64,000 nucleotides of DNA from NCBI RefSeq assembly GCF_001949145.1, contig NW_019091674.1, positions 215,033-279,032 of the forward strand. The letters are read 5' to 3'. Within the stretch, counting starts at the first letter, position 1. Every line of letters starts with the position of its first letter. Shown one piece after another: positions 1-10,726 of this stretch. The position numbers were made by a program, and so were the translations under genes. Source of the stretch: Acanthaster planci. Taxonomy: Eukaryota > Echinodermata > Asteroidea > Valvatida > Acanthasteridae. Below the pieces are notes generated by a model. The model did no database searches, had not been told where the DNA came from, and saw nothing but the letters and a program-made list of their open reading frames with translations.

Positions 1-850
1 TCTCTGCTTATAAATATGGCAGACGCGGAACAACATTGGCTTTCAAGAATGAATATTGCAAGTATTACATATAAACCTACCATTACCAGAGAGTTTTGGT
101 GTGTCTGTCACGGTAGCCGGCACTACATCTCGTCCACTTGCCTGTACCTGGTGGCCACTTAGGTGGTCCTCTTCTATCTGGTAAGCTACATAGTCACCTG
201 GCAGTGCATTCCCTGCATGGAGTTGGGGATATAATTCACGTCAAGCTTCAGTAGAATAAAGAGCAAACACAGGCCGGTCTATGCAGAGACTATGATAGGA
301 GCTTAAAACCAAATTGAATAATGGCCAAAAGGATGGGTGGACAAAATGAGCAGCAGACGAAATGTACCAAAGCAGGGGAACAATGGACAAGCTTAATGAT
401 TTAAAGTGGCCACCACCAATGTATGAACAGAAGGCATCCAGAAGAATAAAGATCAGAATTCTATGACCACTAGCTACATATGACACCCCTGCTGAAAATT
501 TGGGAGAGTAAATATCCTAAAAATGATTGCAAAAATGACCAACTTCATTGAACGTTAGGTTGGATTCGACAGACGTTCAAAATGTGAAGTGGTCAAAATG
601 TAAAGTGGCCACAATAAAAATGGCCTGGGCCATAATGGAGCCAAGACCAAAATGCAAAGAGTTTAGTACATTTCACAGCAACTATTCGAATAACAAACCT
701 TTTTTCCTCAACTTTCAATAACTTAAAGTTTACAAACCATACATGTCCAGACCCCACTCAAGTGGCCCAATGTACAAGGGTGTAACATAACACATACTTC
801 TTGAGTACCATTCCTGAGAACAACTCTCAAAGAGTGAAACTGAACCTCAC
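1..850. other. ANKS3 intron sequence, no exon seen
   Basis: This should be the intron downstream of the last visible ANKS3 exon. It is AT-rich, with no reading frame resembling a SAM domain or the rest of ANKS3 and no recognisable repeat ends. Confidence 0.5.
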
Positions 851-1033
851 CGGTACTCTGTAAGACAGTTCCTTGCCTTCCTCCTTTGCGCTCGCTCAGC
901 AACTTGGCCAGAGTCTCTGGGCCATCCCGGATGCTGGGACCCTTGGCCTTCGACCTGCCTGACCTCGTATGGGGTCGGTTGGGTCGTTGATAGCTTTCAT
1001 CGGACGATGACAAATCCACTGCTGGAGGCTGAC
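851..1033 (-). CDS. ANKS3: ANKS3 exon, DLSSSDES linker (last exon in window)
   Basis: The exon starts after TTATCTCAG| and encodes QPPAVDLSSSDESYQRPN and a basic, Arg/Lys-rich stretch with KGPSIRDGPETLAKLL. The GTGAGG donor after 851 leaves phase 1. Reading on without splicing gives unrelated residues, so I chose the donor. The next exons, including SAM, are outside the window. Confidence 0.86.
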
Positions 1034-4000
1034 CTGAGATAAAAAAAAAAACAAGATGAACACACAGTTTAAAACAAACTGACCCACCAACCACACTTAA
1101 AGTATCCTGACTGATTCGAGGGAATGAACTACACTCACACAAACTCTCTTGAACTTGAGCCTCACATACATTTCTGCAAGTTACAATGCCCCATTTGTCA
1201 AAGCAGCACATAATGTGTGACTGCCACCTGCTCACTAATGAGGCAATAACACAGCAAGGGCTTCCAAATCTGACCAGCAAAATTAGCCTGGAGGTACATG
1301 TACCTGATTCACTGCGGACACTGCTGGGGAACATCACTTGGCTGTCGATGAGACCAATGATCTTCATGTGACCATTCAGGAGAGCCAGGGAGCGTGCTGT
1401 CTCACCGCTTGCATTTTTCAGGTTCACATCAACACCCTGAATACAATAACAAAGGACTTCAATCAATTTAGGAAGCTGGGGCATTTCATTCAAAAATTGG
1501 TTGCGGATGTTTCAAACCAGTGAAGCAATATTTGCCCCCTATTCTAAGACAGTGATCTCCTGCTCCAAGACTGTAACATTTTCTACAGCTCAATACCAAC
1601 ACCAAATAAAGGAGTCTCAAGATGGTGTTGAGATCGTAACTAGGCCTACAGACCTACTGAACCTTTGTACAACTGGCCACTTTGCATGCACTGATACCAG
1701 TGCAGGCCTCGAATTTCATTTTTTTCAGGGTAGTGCCATTTGGCATCGGTGAACTGGCTGAAATAGAGGGCAGTAATGCCAAACGTGAGGGCATTAATGC
1801 CATCAGCGTAACAAAGTTAAATAGGCATTAATGCCATCCCGATTTTTTTTTATATCACGAGAAAATGACTCAGGTCTAAGAAAAAGTAGGATACGCATTA
1901 TACCTGAAAATGTGCGTAATAAGTGCTGAACCAGCAGCCAAGTGTTGAAAGGTTTCGGCCTGTTATGATTGCAGCCCTTCTTTCCTCGGCATTTTGCGTA
2001 CCACAAAAACTGGCCGGGCCAGTGATTTTGCACACCACGTACGTGAAAATTAATCAGGGTAGTTCTGATCCACCGAACCGATGTCGTGCAGCACTAAACT
2101 GCAAACACCTACATTGCGGTGTTAGTTAAAATACTGCCCCGACCATACAATTGTCCAGTGTGCACAAAAAACGTGGAGCTCTCGATATACCGATAATGCG
2201 TACATGTTTATGAGCACTTGTTCCAGACTAACATTACTGCATGGTACATTAAAATACTTGGCTTGGGCATACACTGTTATGTTAAGTCTTAGTTAGGCCG
2301 GCGGGTGTCGCTTATGCTGTGCTATGCTGTGTCACCTATGCTGTGAACGTGCAGTATGCATGGAGAGGGCCGGGCCACCGGTGCACGGCTGGCTGAGTGT
2401 ACGATATTCCCACATACACACACTGCACGCCCTCCCTGCTTTATGCGTGCATGCCATGCACTTGGGTGATGCGGCGTGGTGTTCCGGTCAAATGTGAGCA
2501 ATCAAGGAACGATGTGTATGTCATTTTCCGTGCCACTTTCCGTGTACCTCGCTGAACAGGGGCAGTCGATATGTACGTGTAGGGCACTACGGCCAAGAGA
2601 AAAAAGGGCTCTGCCATCTCGGCAGTGAAACAAGATCACTTTTCGGAGGCACCACGGCCAGATGGGAGGGCATCGACGATCATGGCCGTCGTGGCGGTCG
2701 TGAAATTCGAGGCCTGCCAGTATTTAAGTCGAACCCATCAAGAACCTGCACAAGTCCAATCACAGGTCCTTTCATACATCTACATGTAGTCACAATTAAC
2801 ACGATGAAAAGACAGAGAGGAATGTTTTCTGTCACAGTTTACACCTAGCGACTTGCCCTGCAACTGTTGATTTATGATGGACTTTGTCATGCGCGCAATG
2901 CACTTACAGAGACAGGCTCGACTTGAACACTGACTTTGACAAGCCCGTCTCTCATATTCGAAAAGAGCAATCAGCGAACTAGAATAAGACCAGCTCTCTG
3001 ACCCTGCTTCAACAAACTGGCCCTGTCCAGGACAGTTTATATAAAGAGTTGCGACATGAGATTCTCAAATGTTGGAACCAATATGGTAGATTATGTGTTA
3101 GTGCACCTGAACAATTAACACACAAGAGCTGCATGCTGTACTGCACACAAAATGAACAGCCATTTTGGTTCCAAAATCTGAAGCTGGCACAGCTCTCTCT
3201 TTATACAGCTCTGGCCCATACAAAATATTCCTAACCAGCAATACTTCTCTAGAAAGCAATAATTTGACTCACATGCTCCAGCAGCAAATTCACGATAATT
3301 TCATGTCCCTCGGCTGCAGCCATCATGAATGGGGTGATGCCAAGTCGTGGCTCCCTAAAAGGATAAAAAAAAGTGAAATTGACGTACAAAGTAGGATTGC
3401 GCTGATGGACAGGTGTGTTGATGAATGACTGGTTTCAAAGGGGGAATGTTTGCATTCAATGAAGATTGATGGGATTGATTGTTCCGTAGCTGAGGGGAGA
3501 GCTCACATGTTGAAATGTAGACACTGCGCGTCTGAAAATATTACGGTATTTTTGTCCCCACAACTTGGTCTCAACTTCCCTAAAACAAAAGAAATTCTGC
3601 CCTCAACTCAGTGCTGAGCTAAGCCCAATTTCATGGTGCTGCTTAATGCAGGATTCCACACTTACGATCTCCATTCTGCACTAACCACGCTAGCGGAAGA
3701 ATTCTGCAAAAACCCTTTAGGCACAGAATCCTTAGTTATGGGATGTTTGCATGCGCACAAGCCAAAATTCCTCGCTAACCTGTGAAATACGTTCGCCGCA
3801 AGCACAGAATTTTCTGCTACGGTAAGCCCCGATTTTTCGCTTGTGGTGAGCAGCGCCATGAAATTGGGCCCTGGGCACCGTGACAACCAGTTACTAGCAC
3901 ACATTGGCTGAAAACACAAACGGCTCTGACGCTGCACTGTGTAAAATGGGAGTGGTTTCGGTTGGAATTCAGTCCCCATGTGACTACTGTTTGCACCATT

Positions 4001-7000
4001 TTGAGCATGCAAACATGAGCTCAACCACGAACAGGAAATAGACTGGTATGTTTGCTGCCACCAAGCATCTCAAAAGTCACAAAATATCACACCATTTGCA
4101 GACTCTTGAAATTAGTCTCAAAAAAAAGTTCAAAGTATGGGTTGTGTTGAAGTCCCTAAAAATCAAAAAAGGTTTTGTTAGCACCAACATGTACCTGTTT
4201 CAATGTCGATTGGTCTCACCTTGCATTGACGTTAGCACCATTGTCCAGAAGAAACTGAACCACCTTTTGATGGCCGGCGTATGTTGCATAGAAGAGGGTC
4301 GTCCATCCCTTGTGGTCCCTGTTCTCCAATTCTGCCCCTTGCTAAGATGACCCCCCCATAGAAAAAGATTTGAGTGCAACACAAACCGCATTAATCAACC
4401 ACACAAATCAAAAACAACCCAGCATATTCAATGGAAACGTTTCTGGTGTCTCTGACAAGGTCCATATCTGCTTAAAGGACTATGTAATACCTGTTTCAAA
4501 GCAGATATTGTAAATAAATTTTCATATTCAATTTAACCAGATTTGAAAATATTGTTGCACCACTTCATGAGCAATTTAATGCCTTTTTAATTTATGGTGA
4601 TGGAATTCCCATACTCATGAGAAACATATGATGCAATCAAAGAAAGAAAGAAAGAAACCTCAGTGATACAGCCATTTTTGTACTAAACTTTACCCCATTT
4701 TGGATATTTTGTTACCGTTCAGCTTCTTCACTTTGGTGATTCACTGTTTTTTCAATACATGACACGAGGTCAGTGAGCAGGCTCTTCTCAACACAACTTT
4801 TTCAATGAGAAAATTCAGGGTTCCCAAGTTGAACAAAAACCCCCTGATACTTCAGTACGAAAGTTCAGTTGATCAATACCAAACTGGCTCATTTACGCTA
4901 ACAGTTGACCAACGAACCTGGACTAGGAAGTATGCAATACTCTCATTGCCGCAGCTGGCTGTGAGCATCAGCGCGGTGGCACCCTTCTCATTCCTTAAGT
5001 CCACCTCGGCCCCAGCATCAAGCAAGAGATTGACCACATTATCGTGGCCGATGTAGCTGGCGTACATGAGCGGGGTCCAGCTGCCTCGGTTCCTGTGGTT
5101 GATGTCCACCTCTCCACTGGAAAGCAGGGCAGAGGACGATCAGAAATTAAAAGCAAAATAATTTCCTGTGCACTTACGGGATTACCATGAGCATGATGAG
5201 CTGGAACGGAGGAAGGACTGACGTACATGTAAACATGGTAATAACACCTTGACTACAGAAAACAACTTCATAGAGTGTATGTACATACACACATGCTGTA
5301 TTTATGGGGAACATTTGGGCTGTTAACCCCTTGACGACGGGAACTTTTTTCTGAAAGCCGACTCCGGGAATTCCAGCCTCGCTTGGCCACCAAGGCCACT
5401 TGCCAAACCGCAAATTCTGGGTTTGTGGCTCTGCGTGCTCTGCACGCTTTGAATTACACAGTGAACAGGCTCATTGTGCGGTGGCATGCAGCTCTACTCG
5501 CGCTTCAATATTCCCGTTGCCTCTTTTCAAAGTGGGGACTATTGTGAAGCTGGTGATTATGATGCAAATTCAGCCTTTTAATTTCTTGGCACCACACAAA
5601 GGCCAATCACCATACATACAAGAGCCAGGGTCTGCCTTCTTTCAGCGTGTTCGCTTGAGCGTGGGCCGAGAATAATAACTGAAAAGCGGGCTGAGGATCT
5701 CAATTTTTACAGCTGCTCTTACCGTCATCCGTCGCGAAGGGGTTAAAGTCGTATCCATGTACACGAATAATGCATATACATTTTTGGTCCATTTTGTATC
5801 TTGCATTGGAAAGAGTTCCGTATCCGGACATTAATTGACACCCTTTCCATAAATCTTTAAGCCTGGGCTTAGAAAAATGTGTTTCAACACTTGAGTATTT
5901 CCATTGCTAACTTTGACTTTTTAGGGCATGTTATCACTTTGATGGCTAACAAACCACTGCAAGGGGAAATTAGTGAGGTCTGTGTATGGAACTCTTATCC
6001 TTGCGTCAATCTATTGGTACCGCCTTTCATTCCCGTACAATTTCTATGGAATTTTTAAAAATTGGATTAAAATAAAAACAGCAACAAAAAGAAAACTCCC
6101 CTCCCCTTAAAAAAGAGACCGAATAGATAAACTACCCAGGCTGACAGGCTGTATCATACAAGCCTTGGGAATAATCGATCTGCACAATCAATCTGATTGC
6201 ACTATTAGTTAATCCTGTGGGAAATCTCTGACCTTAGCTTATTTTCACTTTTCAAAACAAACTTTCACAACTGTGAATTAAAGCAAGAAGGTGACCAGTT
6301 TCTGGCGGTACGATCTACTGTGTACAATGTATGTACATGTACAGATCATGCTGTGAGATCCACAAATTACACAGCGATGGACCAGTAACATCACGCAGAT
6401 TGACCAACCGCCCAGGTTCAACCAATCGTGCCCAGTGCATTCGTACCTGGCAATGTAGGCATTAACACAGTCGTACATCCCAATACTTGCTGCAGTGTGG
6501 AGGTCCAGGGGTGTTGGCTGGAAGGTAGGATCCTCCCCCAAAGCTCCCCATCCTCTCCACATTGAAAGGCTCTTGTCTAGCAGCTCCGACTCGCTCGCCT
6601 CATCACTTGCTTCATAAGGGTAATCCATGATCACCCCCCCCGATGATCAAGTGCAGACACCTACATATACATGTACAATGTACTGTTAAAAACTGAACAG
6701 AAAGTAGTGGCTATATTTATATGTACATGTATATTAATCCAAATGGCTTTCTTAGCTCATATAACACAAAACAAAAACTCAACTCAGATAAACACTGAAT
6801 GAGTCTGCACAACTACATGTACAAGCTATCCTGTGGGTTCATCAGCTTTTACATCACATGTTTGATATTTTGAGCACAACATGAGAAATCTGCATGCTCA
6901 CAGAAATTCAAATGTTTTGCATTTTTCTTGCAACTGCAAATATATGGCAAAAAAGCACTAATTAAATGGGAGCATTGAGACAGGTGTGACAGGCTGAGCA

Positions 7001-8720
7001 TTGCTTACATATAATTCCAGAAATTAGGGGTCCATTCTTTTAGTGTCCCTGTCACATCTGACATATGATTCTGTAGGTTCAGAACACATTCTCTAATTTC
7101 CAACAGTGATGAGTTAATGCAAATTACCTGCCAAACAAATACTAATTGTTTGACATCAATTCCAGTGATATTTCCTTGTCAAATAACTTAGGTCAGATGT
7201 ATGTGTAACAGGGGCACAAAAGTGTCACGCCTTTGGACCCCTAATTTCTGGAAACTTTACCCATACCTACAGTACATGTTATAACGTTAGCATGGTTATT
7301 CCTTAATTCATGATAGTTACACATATACTTCATCATGTGTAACAAGTAACATTACACATTTCATTAGAAAAATCAGTTTTTGACAGGTAATGATCTTAGG
7401 CATGCCGCGCCACCTTGCCTGGCCTGGTCATGTTCCTAGCAGTATCAGTTAGGCCCTTTAGTTACTTCACTATAAAGCATAAACTCTCTAGAGACATACA
7501 TGTATTTTCAGAAAGAGTTAATCTGGACATTACTTGAGGGTGCATTCCTCAAAATGGTTGTATTTCTGTACACAAGCTTATTAATATTTTGTGATCCCAC
7601 AGGGTTTTTACAATAAGACATGCCATAATCAGGAGGGATCATAGAAATATTTCTATAAATCCTGAATTTAGGACTGATAGTTTCGTGTTAAAAAACCCCA
7701 AAATGTGTGGGCCCATTTTGGATAGAGGCGGGCGGTTACATTCAGAGCTGAGCGCATACTTTTACTTCTATTTTGGAGGTATCTTCGGGGAAAGGTGAAC
7801 ACAAAAACTTTTGAACCAAAAAAAATTATATGGGCTGTCCCCCATGAATTTTAAACGAAAAGTGATCTGGTGGCCATAATTTTGAATTTCCGGTGAAAAA
7901 ATCGAGGCCAACCTCTTCACAAGAGTCAACGGGCGGCGCTAAATGTATTTTGGTCTGATTTTGCACTGTTTTCTATGGGTACGATTTGGTGTAGTGTAAC
8001 CTTGACACCCTGTGCACACACCCTGATGAGGTCCTTACCATCCATCATAAATGATCATGTTCAGTAGGCCTACCGTGCCTACTGAAAGTAAAGACTGGCA
8101 TGAGCATGATGAGTGGTGGTCTGAAATATTTTCTAGGTACCATAGGCCTACCAAAGAATAACGGCTAGCATGGCCAGGGCATGTAGGGCCTACATGTATA
8201 TGATGTACAGTAGGTCTATATATAGTCAAATCAGCCTAGCCTTACTTCGAGAACTCTAAGTCTAAGTCACTACTCCGGCGCGGCATATCACATGGAGTAT
8301 GGCTGAGTGATTTAGAGTTTTCTAAGCCTAGCCTGGGGCCTATTAAATATTTTCCTTGCTCAATTAGACTTTTAAGGCCATGTTATCACGTTATGATGAC
8401 TAATCGGCTTAAACTGTGATGGCAAAAGTTGGTGATGTCGATACATTGACCTGGCACCGAGACAAACATACTCAAGGAACTTAGGTGATTATCCCTTGAT
8501 ACATGATAAGAATATTAAGATACGACTTAAAACCAACAGGTTATCCATGACGTTTAGGCCTAATACAGTTGGTATGATGAGTCCCCTCGATGTTTTGCTG
8601 GCTATACCATACAGATACATGTCTTACCTGCTTCTGCTGTACTAATGTTCTAGGTTGAAAAGGAAGCTACGCCGTTACGTACGCGACGCAAGACAACTGT
8701 ACGATGGAGGTCGCCATCTT
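851..8720 (-). CDS. ANKS3: ANKS3, ankyrin repeat and SAM domain protein 3 (5' part; 3' end off window)
   Basis: ANKS3 is a ciliary scaffold that binds BICC1, ANKS6 and NEK8 in vertebrates. Coding exons, in minus-strand order, are 6628-6447 (start), 5116-4918, 4341-4220, 3354-3273, 1436-1304 and 1033-851. Each is bounded by AG/GT and all phases join cleanly, giving the first 300 residues. The N-terminus carries SDEASESELLDKSLSMWRG, which closely follows the vertebrate protein. Six ankyrin repeats follow (about residues 30-240), with GSWTPLMYASYIGHD, CGNESIAYFL, GHQKVVQFLLDNGANVN, AAAEGHEIIV and GHMKII. After them comes DLSSSDES, identical to the vertebrate linker, and KGPSIRDGPETLAKLL. The SAM domain and C-terminus must lie left of position 1. 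The 5' exon (8720-8628) is non-coding. The gene is divergent from ADPRM and DNAAF8. I am very sure of the identity; the exact 5' end is uncertain. Confidence 0.93.
1304..1436 (-). CDS. ANKS3: ANKS3 exon, ankyrin repeat 6
   Basis: This 133-nt exon begins GVDVNLKNASGETARSLALL and contains NGHMKIIGLIDSQ, the end of the ankyrin stack, followed by a serine-rich linker. The acceptor TATTCAG| precedes 1436 and the donor |GTACATG follows 1304. Confidence 0.91.
2290..2350. repeat. short imperfect tandem repeat, TATGCTGTG unit
   Basis: Four close copies of TATGCTGTG lie within 60 bases in an ANKS3 intron. They are separated by C, TCACC or similar short spacers. Confidence 0.5.
3085..3235 (+). repeat. 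dispersed repeat, copy 1 (second copy 32838-32995, inverted)
   Basis: The segment with ATTTTGGTTCCAAAATCTGA, preceded by GTAGATTATG and CATGCTGTACTGCACAC, matches the reverse complement of 32838-32995 along its whole length with scattered differences. It has no coding signature. The family is unknown to me. Confidence 0.55.
3273..3354 (-). CDS. ANKS3: ANKS3 exon, ankyrin repeat 5
   Basis: This 82-nt exon lies between TTTTAG| and |GTGAGT. It encodes REPRLGITPFMMAAAEGHEI and the helix IVNLLLEH. Vertebrate ANKS3 has REPICGFTPLMEAAAAGHEI at the same place. Confidence 0.92.
3622..3870. mobile_element. MITE with GCCCAATTTCAT terminal inverted repeats
   Basis: The left end GCCCAATTTCATGGTGCTGC (from 3623) and the right end GCAGCGCCATGAAATTGGGC (to 3869) are inverted copies with one mismatch, about 250 bp apart. 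The interior has no protein similarity. It lies in an ANKS3 intron. Ends of the GGGCCCAATTTCAT type are familiar from repeats of marine deuterostomes; the superfamily is not assigned. Confidence 0.65.
4220..4341 (-). CDS. ANKS3: ANKS3 exon, ankyrin repeat 4
   Basis: This 122-nt exon lies between ATCTTAG| and |GTGAGA. It encodes QGAELENRDHKGWTTLFYAT, then GHQKVVQFLLDNGANVNA. It enters in phase 0 and leaves in phase 2, compatible with its neighbours. Confidence 0.92.
4638..4660. repeat. (GAAA)n microsatellite
   Basis: Four to five GAAA units in an ANKS3 intron. Confidence 0.8.
4918..5116 (-). CDS. ANKS3: ANKS3 exon, ankyrin repeats 2-3
   Basis: The acceptor TTTCCAG precedes 5116 and the donor follows 4918. 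The exon encodes GEVDINHRNRGSWTPLMYAS and then repeat 3 with ALMLTASCGNESIAYFLVQ. The latter nearly matches the vertebrate ASSCGNESIAYFL segment, which is the strongest family signature in the gene. Confidence 0.93.
5323..5746. mobile_element. TTAA-bounded MITE, piggyBac-like (copy A)
   Basis: It starts TTAACCCCTTGACGACGGGA and ends CGTCGCGAAGGGGTTAA, so the ends are imperfect inverted repeats and both sides carry TTAA. TTAA target sites are characteristic of piggyBac elements. There is no transposase frame inside the 424 bp. It lies in the ANKS3 intron between coding exons 1 and 2. Confidence 0.65.
6447..6628 (-). CDS. ANKS3: ANKS3 coding exon 1 (start codon, first ankyrin repeat)
   Basis: The ATG at 6628 opens MDYPYEASDEASESELL. 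An upstream in-frame GTG at 6634 is not a credible start. The exon contains TPLDLHTAASIGMYDCV, the first ankyrin helix pair, and ends at CCAG|GTACGA in phase 2. A candidate acceptor (TATGTAG) lies at 6661-6662. Confidence 0.9.
7015..7253. mobile_element. MITE with 20-bp perfect terminal inverted repeats
   Basis: TTCCAGAAATTAGGGGTCCA at 7015-7034 is the exact reverse complement of 7234-7253. Further in, GTGTCCCTGTCAC and TGTGCCCCTGTTAC continue the symmetry imperfectly. The 239-bp element is non-coding and lies in ANKS3 intron 1. No clear target-site duplication was found. Confidence 0.75.
8628..8720 (-). other. ANKS3: ANKS3 putative 5' non-coding exon with a 16-codon upstream ORF
   Basis: On the minus strand a strong donor, CAG|GTAAGAC, ends an exon at 8628. 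It is preceded by a GC-rich block and an AAGATGGCGACC motif at 8720-8709. The ATG in that motif opens a 16-codon reading frame that stops at 8667, so it is an upstream ORF rather than the ANKS3 start. The protein start is the ATG at 6628 in the next exon, where similarity to ANKS3 begins. Exon status is inferred from the donor and the promoter-like context; no transcript is available. Confidence 0.5.
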
Positions 8721-8900
8721 GTTATGAAGTTATGAATATTTACATGAAGCCGGCCGGCCAGCTGCTAGGCTGGAACTTTTCTGTGCGCTTGACTACACAC
8801 GTATTACACTGCGCGCGCACACAGCTGTTCGGCCGGCCGGCCGGCGGCGCGGCCGCGGCGGTCCATTGTCACATGTCGATGACAGCATGTAGCAGGAAGG
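8640..8900. promoter_or_regulatory. GC/CpG-rich promoter-like block between ANKS3 and ADPRM
   Basis: This is the most CpG-rich stretch of the left half, with GGCCGGCCGGCCGGCGGCGC and GCGGCCGCGGCGG against an AT-rich background. It contains a YY1-type AAGATGGCGACC at 8709-8720, pointing toward ANKS3. It sits at the mapped 5' end of ANKS3 and about 1.1 kb before the ADPRM start exon. It could serve both genes, but only the ANKS3 side has a supporting donor site. Confidence 0.5.
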
Positions 8901-9488
8901 GCGACATTCTTGCATGTGTTGCACCATAGACCTGAAGGTTGCACGTCTACATGAAGATTTGCCCATTAGGCACCAAGCCATGTTGTTATGAATATATAAT
9001 GCCATGGAGAAAGGAATGGACATGTGGTGATTCGTGATGTTTTTGTGATCAAAGCAGCTGAGCTAGGCTTGTACAACAAGACTTAGCCTCATCTAGGTCT
9101 TGTCATGCTTGTGGTTGGTTGTTTTTGCCTACCACAGTCCTGACAGTTAACGTTAGTTCAGTTCACTTTATTTTCCCCCATAGGCCTAATATTACTCTGT
9201 CATGTCTGTAGAAACAGTTTCACAAAGTGTCTAATTATGTGCATGCATAGGTGCATTTCCCCCGTCCTACGCATGTACAATATGTACTTGTACTACTGGT
9301 ACTAGTCCGAGCATGGAGGCCATGGTCCGAGTAACGGTCAGGGATAACCGTGTCACGTGTGCCAGTGTTAAAAAAGGCGATTTAGGGTCCACATTCCTCA
9401 GACTACCAGTAAAGTGTAATGTTGAATTAAGGCCTGGGTTTTGTCCTTACCCAACATAGGCCTATATATTTTTTAAATACTGTATCCT

Positions 9489-9760
9489 GCTCAGTGCTTG
9501 TCCAAGAGCTTGTGGAAAAATTCATAAGCTTGCTTGGGTGGGACTCAAACCCATGACCTCCTGCTTACAGTGCAGACATCTTAAGCAGGAGCTAGGTTGT
9601 GGGTTCGAGTTCCACCCGAGCAAGCTTGTGAATTGTTTTGCAAGCTTTTGGACAATGTTTATAATTATGTATGTTGGGTGAGAGCAAAACCCGTAATTTA
9701 AAAACAAAATCTCCCCAATGCAAAGTACACGTACATCTTGAAAATAGGCTTGCCTATTTG
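9489..9760. mobile_element. two head-to-head truncated copies of a tRNA-derived SINE (family 1)
   Basis: 9489-9583 read on the minus strand gives GACTCAAACCCATGAC-type tRNA sequence followed by AAGCTTATGAATTTTTCC and GGACAAGCACTGAGCA. From about 9584 the plus strand gives GTGGGTTCGAGTTCCACCC, AGCAAGCTTGTGAATTG and then the family tail GTTGGGTGAGAGCAAAACCC. Both halves match the copies at 44012 and 55708. They are truncated in their tRNA heads and joined head to head. Confidence 0.75.
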
Positions 9761-9972
9761 TGGGTGGTTTAGGCCCATGTGGTTTAGGCCCATGTGATTT
9801 TTTTTACTTTCAAAAGAGTTGTTAATGTGAGTCATTCAACCAGCTCGTACTTTCACTACTCAGTGAGTTGGGCTTGTGACTTGCAGTTTTGTAAGTAGGT
9901 AAGGGTGGATTGCTTTTATGGTAAACATGTAGTTCTTGTATCACCGCGTTTTCTGTTTTTGCAGAAACTAGA

Positions 9973-10726
9973 ATGGAGAACAAGGCATCTGCTTGCGTCT
10001 TCTCGTTTGGTGTGATTTCAGACATACAGCACGCCGACATAGAGAACCGCCTCAATTACTCGCAGACATGCATGCGGTACTATCGCAATGCCTTGGCACT
10101 GCTTAAGGAAGCGGTGGACCACTGGATGGACGGTGACACCTCAGCGATTCGGCCGGATTTTGTCGTGCAGTTGGGTGATGTTTTGGACGGCTTCAACAGC
10201 GAGGGAGGCAAGGATGAATCACTGCGCATCCTTGATGTGATCTTGAACCAGTTTGACAGGCTTCCCTGCACTGTCCACCATTTATTTGGCAACCACGAAT
10301 TCTACAATTTCAGCCGGGTGGAACTCATGAACAGTCGGCTCTTCTCAGGGGCCAAGTTCGAAACCACTGCGAGAGACTCTGAGTGTGAGTGTTTTCCGGA
10401 AGACTCATTGTCCGCTGGCAAGTCCAGGGCAGGAGGGCTTGCAACGTACTACCACTTCAGCCCTGCTCCCGGATTTCGTGTGGTGATACTGGACTCGTAC
10501 AGTAGAAGCATTATAGGGCACAACGACATGTGCCCCATCGGTCAGGAGTCACTGCGTCTTGTGCGCTCCGTCAACAAGAACGAGATTCTGAATTCTCCTC
10601 TGGGCTTGAAGGTCTCCGAGAAGCGTTTTGTCGCATTTAATGGAGGGCTCGGAGAGAAGCAGATGGCATGGTTGGAAAATGTCCTAGAAGGAGCATGTCT
10701 TGCCAAGGAAAAGGTCATTTTGTTTG
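9973..10726 (+). CDS. ADPRM: ADPRM coding exon 1
   Basis: It encodes residues 1-251, including the D-x-Q, GD and GNHE metal-binding motifs, and ends TTTG|GTAAGA in phase 1. Reading past the donor gives a short unrelated tail ending at 10767. Confidence 0.94.

Noticed and set aside
6629-6634. GTG at 6634 as ANKS3 start
   Set aside because: A nuclear animal gene should start at ATG. The ATG at 6628 fits the family N-terminus.
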